Positions 45,352 to 55,239 are shown, counted from the first letter of the stretch. The stretch: 64,000 bases of DNA from Spirosoma foliorum (GCF_014117325.1 NZ_CP059732.1:6585001-6649000), one strand, 5' to 3'. Notes: generated by a model not told the origin, from the sequence alone. Numbers and translations: made by a program.

Positions 45352-47058
45352 ATGAATAAACTCGTCACCTTAATGACTCGACAAATAGCCGCTTTATTGG
45401 TAGGCTGGCTACTGTCGGTACCTGTATACGCTCAGAGTGATTTACCGCCCGTATCATTGGCGCAATTAACCCGTCCGGCTGGCTGGCAATTAGTAGGATC
45501 GGTATCGCCAAATGCAGAGAGTACGTCCATGAAGACCACATCGGGAGCCAATGTGTTGGTCGGTTCCAGCGCCCCCCTAACTCTGCTGACACCAACAGCT
45601 GACTTTCGCGTGCGTTTCGAGACGCTGATGACAGCCGGTGCCGATGTTGTGCTTACATTACCCAACGGCCAGTCGATTAGTCTGGCTCATTCGCAGGAAA
45701 TTGCCCGGATACTGAAAGCTCCTGGTTTGTGGCAGACAGTTGAATTGTGGTACAAAATCGGTAGTACCAAGTCGTCTTCTATGCTCGAAAAACTCGCGAT
45801 CAACGGGATAACTGTACGCGAAGGGCAGACGGTAGCAGGAACGGCACTTGGCCCTCTTACGGTCATGGCGAAAACAGGATCGATGGCGATACGAAACGTT
45901 GGCTACCGGGTAATGACCCCTCGTATTGTAGCGCAATGGGCTGGTCCGTTGAGCTATACCATTGTCGAAGGGGGCTATATTCAAGATCCAGCGGAGGCTG
46001 CTAAGAAGAAAGTTCTAAAACAGGATACCACCAATCTGTTGAGCTACGAAGTCTCGTATGGCCAGCCTCGCCAATACACCATCTTTTTTACCGGAAAACT
46101 AAACGCCTTGCAAACAGGCGATTACCGTTTTGATCTGAATCAGGGCGGACTAGCCGCTTTATGGATTGATGGCAAAGAGGTATTGCCCATCAACCACCTT
46201 GAATTGGGTATGCCCAATGCGAATACCATTCCCTTAACGGCAGGGCCTCACGATGTAAAGGTCTATTTCTCTCGCTCCTGGTTCCGGCCAGGTCTGGGCC
46301 TGTATGTATCGCAGGCTGGTACACGCCCACAACCGCTGCACGCACCGACTTCGCTCCCAGAACCTGATCCGGTGGCGGTTGTCAGCGTAAACCCCGATTT
46401 CAGCGATGCCGGAAACCAGGTTCAGCGCATTCGTTCATTTGTGCAACTGCCCGGCGAGAAAACGAAACGAACGCATAGTTTGTCGGTTGGTTCGCCCGTT
46501 GGCATTCATTACACAGTCGATCTGAATCAGATGGCGTTACTCCAAGTCTGGAAAGGCGACTTTGCCAATACAACCGAAATGTGGTACGAGCGTGGTGAAC
46601 CGCAACTATTGGCTCCGCTGGGTCCACCCGTTTATTTGCCCGCTCAAACACCATTGATGGTGTTACCGAACGACGCGACAGCCTGGCCTGATAGCTTGGG
46701 CGAAAACATCCTGCAATACAAAGGCTTAAGTATCAATAAGCAGGGCGTTCCTACGCTTACGTATACGTTAGCTGGCACCACTGTTACAGACGCTACGCGA
46801 GCAGAAGGGAATGCGCTGGTTCGGACGTTGACATTGGCAGGCTCACCCACGGGGACGCCTTATTGTCGGGTGGCTGCCGGATCAGCAATAGAAGAAGTCA
46901 GTAAAGGTTTGTATGCCGTTAACGACCGCAGTTATTACGTTCGCATCGATCCAAAAGCGAAAGTAAAAATGCGCCAGAGCAACGGAAAGCAGGAACTACT
47001 GCTGCCTGTTGAGCTGAAAAACGGGACCGGTTCAGTGCACTATTCGATTGTGTTTTAA
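45352..47058 (+). CDS. Exported PA14 domain protein with DUF1080-like N-terminus
   Basis: The 568-residue protein has a signal peptide (ending VYAQ). Residues about 35-200 look like a DUF1080/concanavalin-like domain (FRVRFETLMTAGADVVL, GLWQTVELWYKI). Residues about 225-325 are PA14-like: FFTGKLNALQTGDYRFDL, ALWIDGKEVLP, GPHDVKVYFSRS. The C-terminal half is beta-rich, of no family I know. It is followed by the CsaA and propeller-azurin genes, and diverges from the sugar dehydrogenase, so a carbohydrate-related role is plausible but not shown. Confidence 0.75.
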   Translation: MNKLVTLMTRQIAALLVGWLLSVPVYAQSDLPPVSLAQLTRPAGWQLVGSVSPNAESTSMKTTSGANVLVGSSAPLTLLTPTADFRVRFETLMTAGADVVLTLPNGQSISLAHSQEIARILKAPGLWQTVELWYKIGSTKSSSMLEKLAINGITVREGQTVAGTALGPLTVMAKTGSMAIRNVGYRVMTPRIVAQWAGPLSYTIVEGGYIQDPAEAAKKKVLKQDTTNLLSYEVSYGQPRQYTIFFTGKLNALQTGDYRFDLNQGGLAALWIDGKEVLPINHLELGMPNANTIPLTAGPHDVKVYFSRSWFRPGLGLYVSQAGTRPQPLHAPTSLPEPDPVAVVSVNPDFSDAGNQVQRIRSFVQLPGEKTKRTHSLSVGSPVGIHYTVDLNQMALLQVWKGDFANTTEMWYERGEPQLLAPLGPPVYLPAQTPLMVLPNDATAWPDSLGENILQYKGLSINKQGVPTLTYTLAGTTVTDATRAEGNALVRTLTLAGSPTGTPYCRVAAGSAIEEVSKGLYAVNDRSYYVRIDPKAKVKMRQSNGKQELLLPVELKNGTGSVHYSIVF

Positions 47059-47060
47059 AA

Positions 47061-47189
47061 GGGTCAGGAGTGGTCAAGGGTTGTAAAAAATGGTCAGGTA
47101 TTGTTAGGGTTAGCCAAGAAATGAACGCGGCCCCTCTACATCTGGCTATACTTGACAACGTCTGACAATACCTGACCACTCTTGACTTT
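47061..47189. repeat. Imperfect inverted repeats between PA14 gene and csaA
   Basis: TGGTCAGGTATTGTTAGG at about 47090 pairs with CAATACCTGACCACTCTTGAC at about 47167 with some mismatches, and GTCAGGAGTGGTCAAG lies at 47062 as a further copy. The unit TGGTCAGG is repeated. It probably terminates the PA14 gene or is a REP-like repeat. Confidence 0.5.
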
Positions 47190-47197
47190 TCCTAACT

Positions 47198-47536
47198 ATG
47201 AATGACCAAATTACCTGGGCTGACTTTGAGAAAGTGGAAATCCGGACGGGCACCGTCATTGCGGTCGAAGACTTTCCACAAGCGCGAAAACCAGCCTATA
47301 AACTGACGATTGATTTCGGCGAACTGGGCACGAAACGAACATCGGCCCAACTAACCAAACTCTATCAGTCAGATGACCTGATTGGCAGGCAAGTGGTGGC
47401 GGTCGTCAATTTCCCGTCCAAACAGATTGCCACCTTTATGAGCGAATGTCTGGTGCTGGGAGCCGTTGCCGACGATGGTACCGTAACCCTGCTCCAAACC
47501 GAACGCCCAACCCAAAACGGATTACGAATTGCTTGA
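47198..47536 (+). CDS. csaA: tRNA-binding chaperone CsaA
   Basis: The 112-residue protein is one OB-fold tRNA-binding domain: FEKVEIRTGTVIAVEDFP, KLTIDFGELG, VAVVNFPSKQIATFMSECLVLG and a final GLRIA. This is the size and pattern of CsaA, which binds tRNA and may aid protein folding or export. It acts in the cytoplasm. It precedes the propeller-azurin gene by 34 bp, but the two have unrelated roles. Confidence 0.88.
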   Translation: MNDQITWADFEKVEIRTGTVIAVEDFPQARKPAYKLTIDFGELGTKRTSAQLTKLYQSDDLIGRQVVAVVNFPSKQIATFMSECLVLGAVADDGTVTLLQTERPTQNGLRIA

Positions 47537-47570
47537 TAACGAATGTATAATGGATAATGAACAATGCAGA

Positions 47571-49592
47571 ATGAGGACGTTAGTAGCCTCAGTTGCTCTT
47601 TTTTTCGCTCTTTCACTCATTCACTCTTTCGCTTTCGCCCAACGCCCGGCGAGTGAGGAAGATTATTACCGAATTATCACCCTACCTATTCCTGAAGATA
47701 TCAAACTCGAAGTGGGTGGTATGGCTCCACTGCCCGATGGCCGATTGGCGGTCTGTACACGCCGGGGTGATGTTTGGTTAATCAGCAATCCCTACATGCA
47801 GGGCAGCCGGGTAGCTACATTCAAAAAGTTTGCGTCGGGTTTGCACGAGCCGCTGGGTCTAATGTGGCATCCAAAAGGGTATTTTCTGTGTACGCAACGG
47901 GGCGAGGTAACCAAGCTGGTCGATAACGATGGCGACGACGTGGCCGATGAATACAGCTCATTCTACAAATGGCCACTCTCGGGTAATTATCACGAATACA
48001 GCTATGGCCCGCTTCTATTGCCCGATGGTAACATGGTCATTACGCTCAACCTCGACTGGATTGGCTATGGAGCTAGTCTGGCCAAATGGCGCGGCTGGAT
48101 GCTCAAATTGACCGAAAAAGGGGAAATGACGCCCTGGGCAACCGGTCTTCGCTCACCAGCAGGATTCGGTATTCTTCGCGATGGCAGCATTCTGTACACC
48201 GAAAACCAGGGCGACTGGGTAGGATCAGGCCGGATGACTCATTTAACTAAAGGCGCTTTTGCGGGTAACCCAGCCGGTCTTCGCTGGTCAGGAGAACCCA
48301 ATTCGCCCTTAGCTCTCAAACCCGAAGACGTACCGAGTACGGGCAAACCCATGTTTGAAGTGGCTAAAACGATCAAAGAGTTGAAGGTTCCGGCCGTGTG
48401 GTTCCCACATACACTCATGGGTATTTCCACCTCCGATTTCAAACAAGACACAACAAATGGCGCTTTCGGCCCCTTTACCGATCAGCTTTTTGTTGGCGAT
48501 CAGGGCCATAGCAAAATCATGCGGGTGGCTCTCGAGAAAGTAAACGGCGAGTGGCAGGGCGCTTGCTTCCCCTTCCGCGAAGGATTTGAGTCGGGGATTA
48601 TCCGCACCGTTTGGGGGCAGGATGGCTCCATGTTTGTGGGCATGACAAGCCGGGGCTGGGCCGCAACCGGAAAAGAACCATATGGTATTCAACGGTTGGT
48701 CTGGACCGGTAAAACACCCTTCGAAATGAAAACCATCACCTCCAAACCCGATGGTTTCGAAGTAACGTTTACCCTGCCTGTCGATCGCAAGACCGCCGAA
48801 AATCCCGAAAGTTATAGCCTGAACAGCTTCACCTATCGTTATCACCGAACGTATGGCAGCCCGATTGAAGATGCAAAACCCGTCCCCATTCGCGGGGTAG
48901 TAGTTGCTCCCGATGGCATGAGCGTCCGCATCGTTGCCGATACTGTTCTTCGCGAAGGCTTTATTCATGAAGTAAAAGCCGAAGGCATTCGGTCAGCTTC
49001 AGGCAGTATGCCCCTATTGCACGCAACGGGTTACTACACGCTGAACGCCATTGCACCGGGTGAGAAACTAACGCTCCCTGCAAGGGCCGTTGCCATCGCG
49101 AAACACGAACATGCCGATATGATGGCGATGGAGAAAAAGGCCGCTACAACAGCCGCCAAGAACGTGAAAGCCGTCAATGCTAAACGCGTTGTGACGATGC
49201 CCGCCGACTGGACGAACGGCCCCGATCAGTCCATTACAATTGGCACCAAACCAGGACTAAAATTCGACATCGACAAAGTAGAAGTGAAGGCTGGTAGTCG
49301 CCTAAAACTCGTGTTCAACAACAACGACGACATGCTGCACAACTGCGTTATTACCAAACCAGGTGCGGCCAATGCTGTTGGCGATGCGGCTTTGCGATTG
49401 AACCTGAACGGACCTAAAATGAATTACGTCCCTAATTCGCCCAACGTCTTGTTTCATACAAACATTCTTCAACCCGAAACATCCGAAACGATCTATTTCC
49501 TCGCCCCTACTGAACCCGGCGATTATCAGTTCGTCTGCTCATTTCCCGGCCACTCATCACTGATGCAGGGGACATTGAAGGTCGTGAAGTAG
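47571..49592 (+). CDS. Exported propeller protein with C-terminal azurin-like copper domain
   Basis: From ATG 47571 the protein has 673 residues with a signal peptide (ending FAFAQ). Residues about 35-400 are a beta-propeller of the sorbosone/PVC-type (LPDGRLAVCTRRGDVWLIS, LWHPKGYF-like repeats, WFPHTLMG). The last 120 residues are a blue-copper domain: VKAGSRLKLVFNN, DMLHNCVI with the first His, and CSFPGHSSLMQG with Cys, His and Met ligands. Such fusions are exported electron-transfer dehydrogenases. An earlier TTG frame at 47529 is less likely. A terminator follows at 49631. Confidence 0.85.
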   Translation: MRTLVASVALFFALSLIHSFAFAQRPASEEDYYRIITLPIPEDIKLEVGGMAPLPDGRLAVCTRRGDVWLISNPYMQGSRVATFKKFASGLHEPLGLMWHPKGYFLCTQRGEVTKLVDNDGDDVADEYSSFYKWPLSGNYHEYSYGPLLLPDGNMVITLNLDWIGYGASLAKWRGWMLKLTEKGEMTPWATGLRSPAGFGILRDGSILYTENQGDWVGSGRMTHLTKGAFAGNPAGLRWSGEPNSPLALKPEDVPSTGKPMFEVAKTIKELKVPAVWFPHTLMGISTSDFKQDTTNGAFGPFTDQLFVGDQGHSKIMRVALEKVNGEWQGACFPFREGFESGIIRTVWGQDGSMFVGMTSRGWAATGKEPYGIQRLVWTGKTPFEMKTITSKPDGFEVTFTLPVDRKTAENPESYSLNSFTYRYHRTYGSPIEDAKPVPIRGVVVAPDGMSVRIVADTVLREGFIHEVKAEGIRSASGSMPLLHATGYYTLNAIAPGEKLTLPARAVAIAKHEHADMMAMEKKAATTAAKNVKAVNAKRVVTMPADWTNGPDQSITIGTKPGLKFDIDKVEVKAGSRLKLVFNNNDDMLHNCVITKPGAANAVGDAALRLNLNGPKMNYVPNSPNVLFHTNILQPETSETIYFLAPTEPGDYQFVCSFPGHSSLMQGTLKVVK

Positions 49593-49630
49593 CGCCGTAC
49601 AGGGCTATTCCTTTCCGTTTATCATTTACC

Positions 49631-49665
49631 AATGACGCTTTCTAGGAGAGCGTCATTATTTTTAC
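49631..49665 (+). terminator. Rho-independent terminator after propeller-azurin gene
   Basis: AATGACGCT pairs with AGCGTCATT around TTCTAGGAG, followed by ATTTTTAC. It lies 38 bp past the stop of 47571-49592. Confidence 0.8.
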
Positions 49666-49707
49666 ATGCTGCTGTAGCTCTAGTGTGCATTTTTCCGTTT
49701 TACTCCT

Positions 49708-50241
49708 ATGCGAACCGTTTTACTGCTCACCACACTACTTCTATCGTTATCAACGTACGCCCAGCAACGCCGACGCGACGACGATACCTCACACTATCGT
49801 AACGTACCTGTTCCGGCGCATCTGTTACCTATCGAACGCGCTTTCGGCTCATCGTCAATTGGAAGTGTGTATTTCTATGGCGGGAAAAGGCTCTCGTCGC
49901 CCTATTCGCTGGAAATCCCGTTTTACGAACTGAATGACCCCGACGTATCGCACCATTTCCAGGCATTTCGCACTCTAACAACCTTAAGTCGTTTGACGGC
50001 TATTGCTCCGTTAGCCTATATCCTGTTAACCAGTAATCGAAATAATGGCACCTACTGGTCGGTGTATGGTGGCTCCATAGCGGCTTCTTTGACACTCGCC
50101 ATCATCGGTAATGGTCAGGTGAGCAAGGCCGTTACGCGCTATAATGAGATGCTTCGGCAACCCCGTGTGAGCATATCAGCTGCTCAAACACCAATAACCG
50201 GGCAATTTGCCGTAGGGGCGGGTTTATCTTGGTCATTCTAG
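49708..50241 (+). CDS. Exported hypothetical protein
   Basis: This 177-residue protein has a signal peptide (ending TYAQQ), then a basic stretch, two likely membrane segments (about 92-112 and 118-140) and a short C-terminal tail with GQFAVGAGLSWSF, a beta strand such as an outer-membrane protein end. I do not recognise the family. It is followed by the M28 peptidase after 83 bp. Confidence 0.65.
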   Translation: MRTVLLLTTLLLSLSTYAQQRRRDDDTSHYRNVPVPAHLLPIERAFGSSSIGSVYFYGGKRLSSPYSLEIPFYELNDPDVSHHFQAFRTLTTLSRLTAIAPLAYILLTSNRNNGTYWSVYGGSIAASLTLAIIGNGQVSKAVTRYNEMLRQPRVSISAAQTPITGQFAVGAGLSWSF

Positions 50242-50323
50242 GCAACATCTCGGGCATTTCCTGGTAGTGCAGGCCCTTGGTTTACACTTTTTTGTTAGCT
50301 TCGCTGAGATAATCAGCAAACAC

Positions 50324-51709
50324 ATGCAAACCAGAACGTTACTTCCTTTTTTTCTTCCATTCTTTCTTCTTTCTCCCCTACTCAACGCCCAAACAATTTT
50401 AAATCGAGACCCGCAAATCGCCGATCTGGTCAGTCAGGTTTCGGCCGATAGCCTGCGGGCGCACATCAATGGACTTGTTAGTTTCGGTACTCGCCATACA
50501 CTAAGTGTACCTGCGGATGCCAATGCGCAGGTTGCCAAAAAAGGACTCGGGGCCGCTCGCCAATGGATTCTGGGTAAATTCAATCAATACGCCAAACAAT
50601 CGGGCGGCCGCATGACCGCTACCCTCGATACCTGGACACTGCAACCTGATGGCAAACGTGTGGACAAACCCGCCAATATGGGCAACGTGATGGCCACCCT
50701 GAAAGGCACCGACCCTAACGATGACCGGGTTTTCATTGTACAAGGTCACATGGACAGCCGCGTTACCAACGTCATGAACCGCGAATCTGACGCGCCTGGC
50801 GCCAACGATGATGGTTCGGGAACAGCTGCCGTCATTGAGCTTTGCCGGGTGATGAGCAAATCGTCGTTTCCAGCTACGGTTATTTTCGTTACGCTGACGG
50901 GAGAAGAACAGGGGCTGCTCGGTGCCGAGCATTTGTCGGAAAGGGCGGTTAAAGAAAAATGGAATCTGGAAGCCGTATTGAACAACGATATTATGGGCAG
51001 CAACAACAGCAGCGATACCCATATTATCGACAATACCCGACTTCGCGTTTTCAGCGAAGGGCTGCCAGCCAGTTTGCTTAAAGATACCACTGGACGAATC
51101 GGCCAGATTCAACGATTTGGGAATGAAAACGACGGCAAAGCCCGTACACTCGCTCGTTATCTGAAAGAAATTGGCGAACGCTACGTCGAAAATCTGGAGG
51201 TGGTGATGGTGTACCGCAACGACCGCTACCTGCGTGGGGGCGATCATACACCTTATGTTCAACGCGGTTTCGCAGCTGTGCGCATGACCGAGATGAACGA
51301 AAACTACGAACACCAGCACCAGGATTTACGTACCGAAAACGGCACGGAGTTTGGTGATTATCCCAAGTTCATGGATTTCGAATATCTGCGTAAAAACACA
51401 GCGGTCAATCTGGCAACGCTCGCCAATCTGGCCAAATCGCCAACTGTACCTCAGAAAGTGACCGTCGATGTGCGGAATTTAACCAACGCGACGGTGCTGT
51501 ATTGGCAGGCTCCTCAGACGGGTAAGGTAAAAGGCTATTACGTGTTGATGCGTGAAACGTACTGGCCGTTCTGGCAAAAGAAATTCTTCACAACCAAGCT
51601 CGGCATGACGCTTCCCTTCTCAAAGGACAACTATTATTTTGCCGTACAGGCCGTTAGTGAGGATGGAAATGAAGGGTTGCCCGTATTGCCTGTCCCGAAC
51701 TTACGGTAA
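50324..51709 (+). CDS. Exported M28-family zinc peptidase
   Basis: From ATG 50324 it has 461 residues with a signal peptide ending near LLNAQ. The M28 zinc site is complete: GHMDSR, APGANDDGSG, TGEEQGLLGAEH, LNNDIMG and GGDHTPYVQRG, giving His, Asp, Glu, Asp and His. The C-terminal 100 residues resemble a fibronectin-like domain (VRNLTNATVLYWQAPQ). It removes N-terminal amino acids or dipeptides outside the cytoplasm. A GTG or other start upstream is less likely. A REP-like hairpin follows at 51713. Confidence 0.88.
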   Translation: MQTRTLLPFFLPFFLLSPLLNAQTILNRDPQIADLVSQVSADSLRAHINGLVSFGTRHTLSVPADANAQVAKKGLGAARQWILGKFNQYAKQSGGRMTATLDTWTLQPDGKRVDKPANMGNVMATLKGTDPNDDRVFIVQGHMDSRVTNVMNRESDAPGANDDGSGTAAVIELCRVMSKSSFPATVIFVTLTGEEQGLLGAEHLSERAVKEKWNLEAVLNNDIMGSNNSSDTHIIDNTRLRVFSEGLPASLLKDTTGRIGQIQRFGNENDGKARTLARYLKEIGERYVENLEVVMVYRNDRYLRGGDHTPYVQRGFAAVRMTEMNENYEHQHQDLRTENGTEFGDYPKFMDFEYLRKNTAVNLATLANLAKSPTVPQKVTVDVRNLTNATVLYWQAPQTGKVKGYYVLMRETYWPFWQKKFFTTKLGMTLPFSKDNYYFAVQAVSEDGNEGLPVLPVPNLR

Positions 51710-51712
51710 GAT

Positions 51713-51778
51713 GTCCGGGCCAAGCTCCAGCTTGGCCATATAAATTTGTGATGGGCCAAGCTGGAGCTTGGCCCAGAC
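51713..51778. repeat. REP-like inverted repeat, GGGCCAAGC type (copy 1)
   Basis: Arms at 51713-51737 and 51754-51778 pair over 25 bases with one mismatch (GGGCCAAGCTCCAGCTTGGC and complement). Each arm is almost a palindrome itself. A close relative lies at 59179-59252, so this is a repeat family, not a single terminator. Confidence 0.8.
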
Positions 51779-51797
51779 AATCTACTCTGAACACCCC

Positions 51798-53072
51798 ATG
51801 ACCTCCCTCTCCAAACGACAATTTCTTAAATCCCTCGTCGGTACAGCTGCTTTATCGACCTGGGCAGACCTGGAAGAAACGCTGGCGAATGTGGCGTATA
51901 TGCCAGCGCGTACGTTGGCCAAAGAGGAAGAGTTCTGGGCCAAAATCCGAACGGCTTATCCCGTAACGACCAAGTTTATTCAGCTTGAAAATGGCTATTA
52001 CTCGCTGGCCGCACAACCCGTGATGGATAGCTACCTGAAGCACATTCAGGCTGTCAACTCTGTATCATCTTATTATATGCGAACCCGCCAGTTTGCAGAT
52101 AAACGCGAGTCGCAGACGCAACTGGCCAATTTATTAGGCTGCTCACCTGATGAACTCATTATTACCCGAAACACCACCGAATCGCTGGATACAGTTATTG
52201 GTGGCCTGAACTGGAAAGCAGGAGATGAAGCCATCATGGCGATGCAGGATTACGGTGCCATGCTCGATATGTTCAAGCTTCAGGCGCGAAAGCATGGTAT
52301 TATCAACAAGACGGTTTCGTTGCCCAACCACCCAAAATCGGATGAGGAAATTGTGAGTCTGTACGAGCAAGCCATCACGCCCAAAACCCGCCTGCTTATG
52401 GTTTGCCACATGGTCAACATTACGGGTCAGATTTTGCCGATCCGTAAGCTAACCGAGATGGCCCACAAACATGGTGTTGAGGTGTTGGTGGATGGGGCGC
52501 ACGCCTTTGGGCAGTTGAATTATAAACTAAGCGATCTCGGTGACTGCGATTATTACGCCAGCAGCTTGCATAAATGGTTGGGTACGCCACTGGGAGCGGG
52601 TCTCCTTTATGTACGCAAGGACAAAATTGCTGCTCTCTGGCCAATGTTCGCCGATAGCAGCGTTCCCGACAACGATATTCGTAAACTAAACCATACCGGG
52701 ACCCACCCGGTAGCCACCGACCTGGCGATTCAGGACGCTATCCGATTTCAGGAGTCCATCGGTCTCGAACGAAAAGAAGCCCGGCTTCGCTACATCCAAC
52801 ACTACTGGACCGATCAGCTGCGGCACCACCCCAATATTGTCCTAAATACCTCCGAAGACCCAGCTCGCTCCTGCGCCATTGCCAATGTCGGGATAGCCGG
52901 AAAGCCGCCCGCCGACTTAGCGAAAGTGCTGTTCGACAAGTATAAAATTTTTACTGTTGCCATTGATTACCCAAGTGCCGGTATACAGGGCGTGCGCGTA
53001 ACTCCTCACCTGTATACGACAACTGCCGAGCTTGACCAATTTGTAAAAGCGCTGAAAGAGTTAGCAGTATAA
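51798..53072 (+). CDS. Aminotransferase class V family enzyme with Tat-like signal
   Basis: From ATG 51798 it has 424 residues. The lead SKRQFLKSLVGTAALS is a Tat-like signal (RQFLK). The PLP site shows DGAHAFGQ and the Lys in YASSLHKWLGTPLGAG, as in isopenicillin-N epimerase or cysteine desulphurase relatives. The N-terminal part has VTKFIQLENGYYSLA. It may be exported to the periplasm, unusual for this fold. Exact substrate is unknown. Next, a 119-bp REP-like hairpin separates it from the S9 peptidase. Confidence 0.85.
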   Translation: MTSLSKRQFLKSLVGTAALSTWADLEETLANVAYMPARTLAKEEEFWAKIRTAYPVTTKFIQLENGYYSLAAQPVMDSYLKHIQAVNSVSSYYMRTRQFADKRESQTQLANLLGCSPDELIITRNTTESLDTVIGGLNWKAGDEAIMAMQDYGAMLDMFKLQARKHGIINKTVSLPNHPKSDEEIVSLYEQAITPKTRLLMVCHMVNITGQILPIRKLTEMAHKHGVEVLVDGAHAFGQLNYKLSDLGDCDYYASSLHKWLGTPLGAGLLYVRKDKIAALWPMFADSSVPDNDIRKLNHTGTHPVATDLAIQDAIRFQESIGLERKEARLRYIQHYWTDQLRHHPNIVLNTSEDPARSCAIANVGIAGKPPADLAKVLFDKYKIFTVAIDYPSAGIQGVRVTPHLYTTTAELDQFVKALKELAV

Positions 53073-53077
53073 TGTAG

Positions 53078-53196
53078 GATAGCGCGAACGTCATCGTTCG
53101 TGCTGACTATTCCTCGGCCTCTGGCCGATTAACGATTACATGCTTCCGGCCAGAGGCCGGAGAATAAGCAGCACGAACGATGACGTTCGCGCTATC
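53078..53196. repeat. 119-bp REP-like double hairpin
   Basis: Outer arms at 53078-53105 and 53169-53196 pair perfectly over 28 bases (GATAGCGCGAACGTCATCG and complement). Inner arms with CGGCCTCTGGCCG pair nearly perfectly, so the segment is one long folded unit. It lies between two plus-strand genes. Confidence 0.85.
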
Positions 53197-53223
53197 ACAG
53201 ATACATAGTCTCTTTTCATCAAT

Positions 53224-55218
53224 ATGACCCGATCAATCTTAGTCTTCTCCCTGACCTTCTCGGCATTTGCCAGTCTGGCTCAGGCGCCGATCAAAAAGCG
53301 TTCCATGATGCCAAAGGATATCTACCGATTACAGACCGTCAGCGATCCACAGGTTTCGCCCGACGGCAAATGGGTCAGTTATGGCCTGTCGACGGTGGAT
53401 ACCACAAAAGATAAACGCAATTCCGATTTGTGGATGGTGAGCTGGGATGGCAAGGAGTCTGTTCAGCTCACGAATAGTCCGGATGGCGAATCAAGAGCCC
53501 GATTCAGTCCCGATGGGAAATACATCTCTTTTATATCCGCCCGACAGGGTGCTGCCAAAGGGCAAATCTGGCTAATGGATCGCCGGGGCGGTGAAGCGAA
53601 AAAGCTCACCGATCTAAAAACCGATCTGGAAGAGTACGTCTGGTCGCCAGACGGTAAAAAGATCGCACTGGTTCTACGTGATCCCGATTATGCCGACTCC
53701 GCGAAAACTAAAGTCCGGAAACCCTATGTACTCGACCGCTACCACTTTAAGGCCGATGTAAAAGGTTATCTGGAAAAAGGGGCTGTTCATCTGTATTCAT
53801 TTGATGTCGCCACGAAAAAGATTGATACACTAACGACAGGCATCTATGATGAAACATCCCCGGCCTGGTCGCCGGATGGATCGCAACTAGCGTTTGTGAG
53901 TAACCGAAGCGATGATCCTGATCGGAATGAAAACACGAACCTATACGTGATGGAGGCTCGTAAAGGGGCACCCATGAAGCAGCTAACAACCTGGACCGGT
54001 GCCGACAACAACCCGGTCTGGAGTCCCGATGGAAAATACATTGCGTATCTTCGGTCTACGGCATCCGGCAATTTCATCATGTATGATCAACCCGTGCTAG
54101 CCGTAATCAGCCGGGAAGGTGGCGAAACGACCCTTCTTTCCAAAACGCTGGATCGTCCCGTTCGTAATCCGAAGTGGTCCAAAGACGGTCTATCGATTGC
54201 GATACAGGTACAGGACGACCGCCAAACGTACATTGGTCACTATACCTTTCCCGAAGGAAAATTTGCGGGGCTAACCGGCGGCAATCGGGTATTCAGCAAT
54301 CTGGAATCAACACCCGACGGTAATTGGGTTGCCCTGATGAGCGACCCACAAACACCCGGCGAATTGTACGCGATTGAAAACGGGAATCCCCGACGATTGA
54401 CACGCGTTCATGATGATTTTCTGACCCCGCTTGAACTGTCTACCGTCGAAGGATTTAGTTCGAAAAGTAAAGACGGCACGCAGGTATCCAACGTACTCTA
54501 TCGTCCGGCAAACACACCGGCGGGCAAAAAACTCCCGACCATTTTCTACATTCATGGTGGCCCCGTGTCGCAGGATGAATTTTCGTTTGACCTGACCCGG
54601 CAATTACTCGCGGCTGGTGGCTATGCGGTCGTGGCAGTTAACTATCGGGGCAGTAATGGCCGTGGTCTCGACTACACCAAAGCGATCTACGCCGATTGGG
54701 GTAACAAAGAGGTGCAGGATATTCTGGGCGCTGCCGATTATGTTGTTGAGAAAGGCATCGCCGACCCCGACCGACTCGGTATTGGCGGCTGGAGTTATGG
54801 CGGTATCCTGACCAATTACACCATTGCCACCGACACCCGTTTTAAAGCTGCCGCCAGTGGGGCCGGGAGTTCATTACAACTCTCGATGTATGGCATCGAC
54901 CAATACACCAACCAGTACGAAACGGAATTGGGCGCTCCCTGGAAAAACACCGACAAATGGCTGAAGTTGTCCTACCCATTCCTGAAAGCTGATCGGATAA
55001 AAACTCCAACATTATTTATGGCGGGCGAAAAAGACTTCAATGTGCCGTCGGCAGGTAGCGAGCAGATGTTTCAGGCGTTGCGCTCATTAGGCATTCCGAC
55101 GCAACTAATCATCTATCCGGGTCAGAATCATGGCATTACGGTACCTAGTTATCAGAAAGATCGGGTGGATCGGTACTTGCAATGGTTTGATAAATATTTA
55201 AACCCTAAAAACCTGTAA
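53224..55218 (+). CDS. Exported S9-family prolyl oligopeptidase-like peptidase
   Basis: The 664-residue protein has a signal peptide (ending SLAQ) and an N-terminal propeller with WD40-like repeats (PDGKWVSYGLS, SPDGKKIALV, SPDGSQLAFVS). The C-terminal alpha/beta hydrolase (about 415-664) shows GIGGWSYGG with the nucleophile Ser, AGEKDFNVP with Asp and NHGITVP with His. The dipeptidyl or acylaminoacyl peptidase family removes N-terminal peptides. A hairpin overlaps its stop codon. Confidence 0.9.
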   Translation: MTRSILVFSLTFSAFASLAQAPIKKRSMMPKDIYRLQTVSDPQVSPDGKWVSYGLSTVDTTKDKRNSDLWMVSWDGKESVQLTNSPDGESRARFSPDGKYISFISARQGAAKGQIWLMDRRGGEAKKLTDLKTDLEEYVWSPDGKKIALVLRDPDYADSAKTKVRKPYVLDRYHFKADVKGYLEKGAVHLYSFDVATKKIDTLTTGIYDETSPAWSPDGSQLAFVSNRSDDPDRNENTNLYVMEARKGAPMKQLTTWTGADNNPVWSPDGKYIAYLRSTASGNFIMYDQPVLAVISREGGETTLLSKTLDRPVRNPKWSKDGLSIAIQVQDDRQTYIGHYTFPEGKFAGLTGGNRVFSNLESTPDGNWVALMSDPQTPGELYAIENGNPRRLTRVHDDFLTPLELSTVEGFSSKSKDGTQVSNVLYRPANTPAGKKLPTIFYIHGGPVSQDEFSFDLTRQLLAAGGYAVVAVNYRGSNGRGLDYTKAIYADWGNKEVQDILGAADYVVEKGIADPDRLGIGGWSYGGILTNYTIATDTRFKAAASGAGSSLQLSMYGIDQYTNQYETELGAPWKNTDKWLKLSYPFLKADRIKTPTLFMAGEKDFNVPSAGSEQMFQALRSLGIPTQLIIYPGQNHGITVPSYQKDRVDRYLQWFDKYLNPKNL

Positions 55219-55239
55219 TACAGAATTTTATTACAGGTT
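55210..55239. repeat. 10-bp hairpin across the S9 gene stop codon
   Basis: AACCTGTAAT at 55210-55219 pairs with ATTACAGGTT at 55230-55239 over ten bases. The left arm includes the TAA stop. No T run follows, so terminator function is uncertain. Confidence 0.5.
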
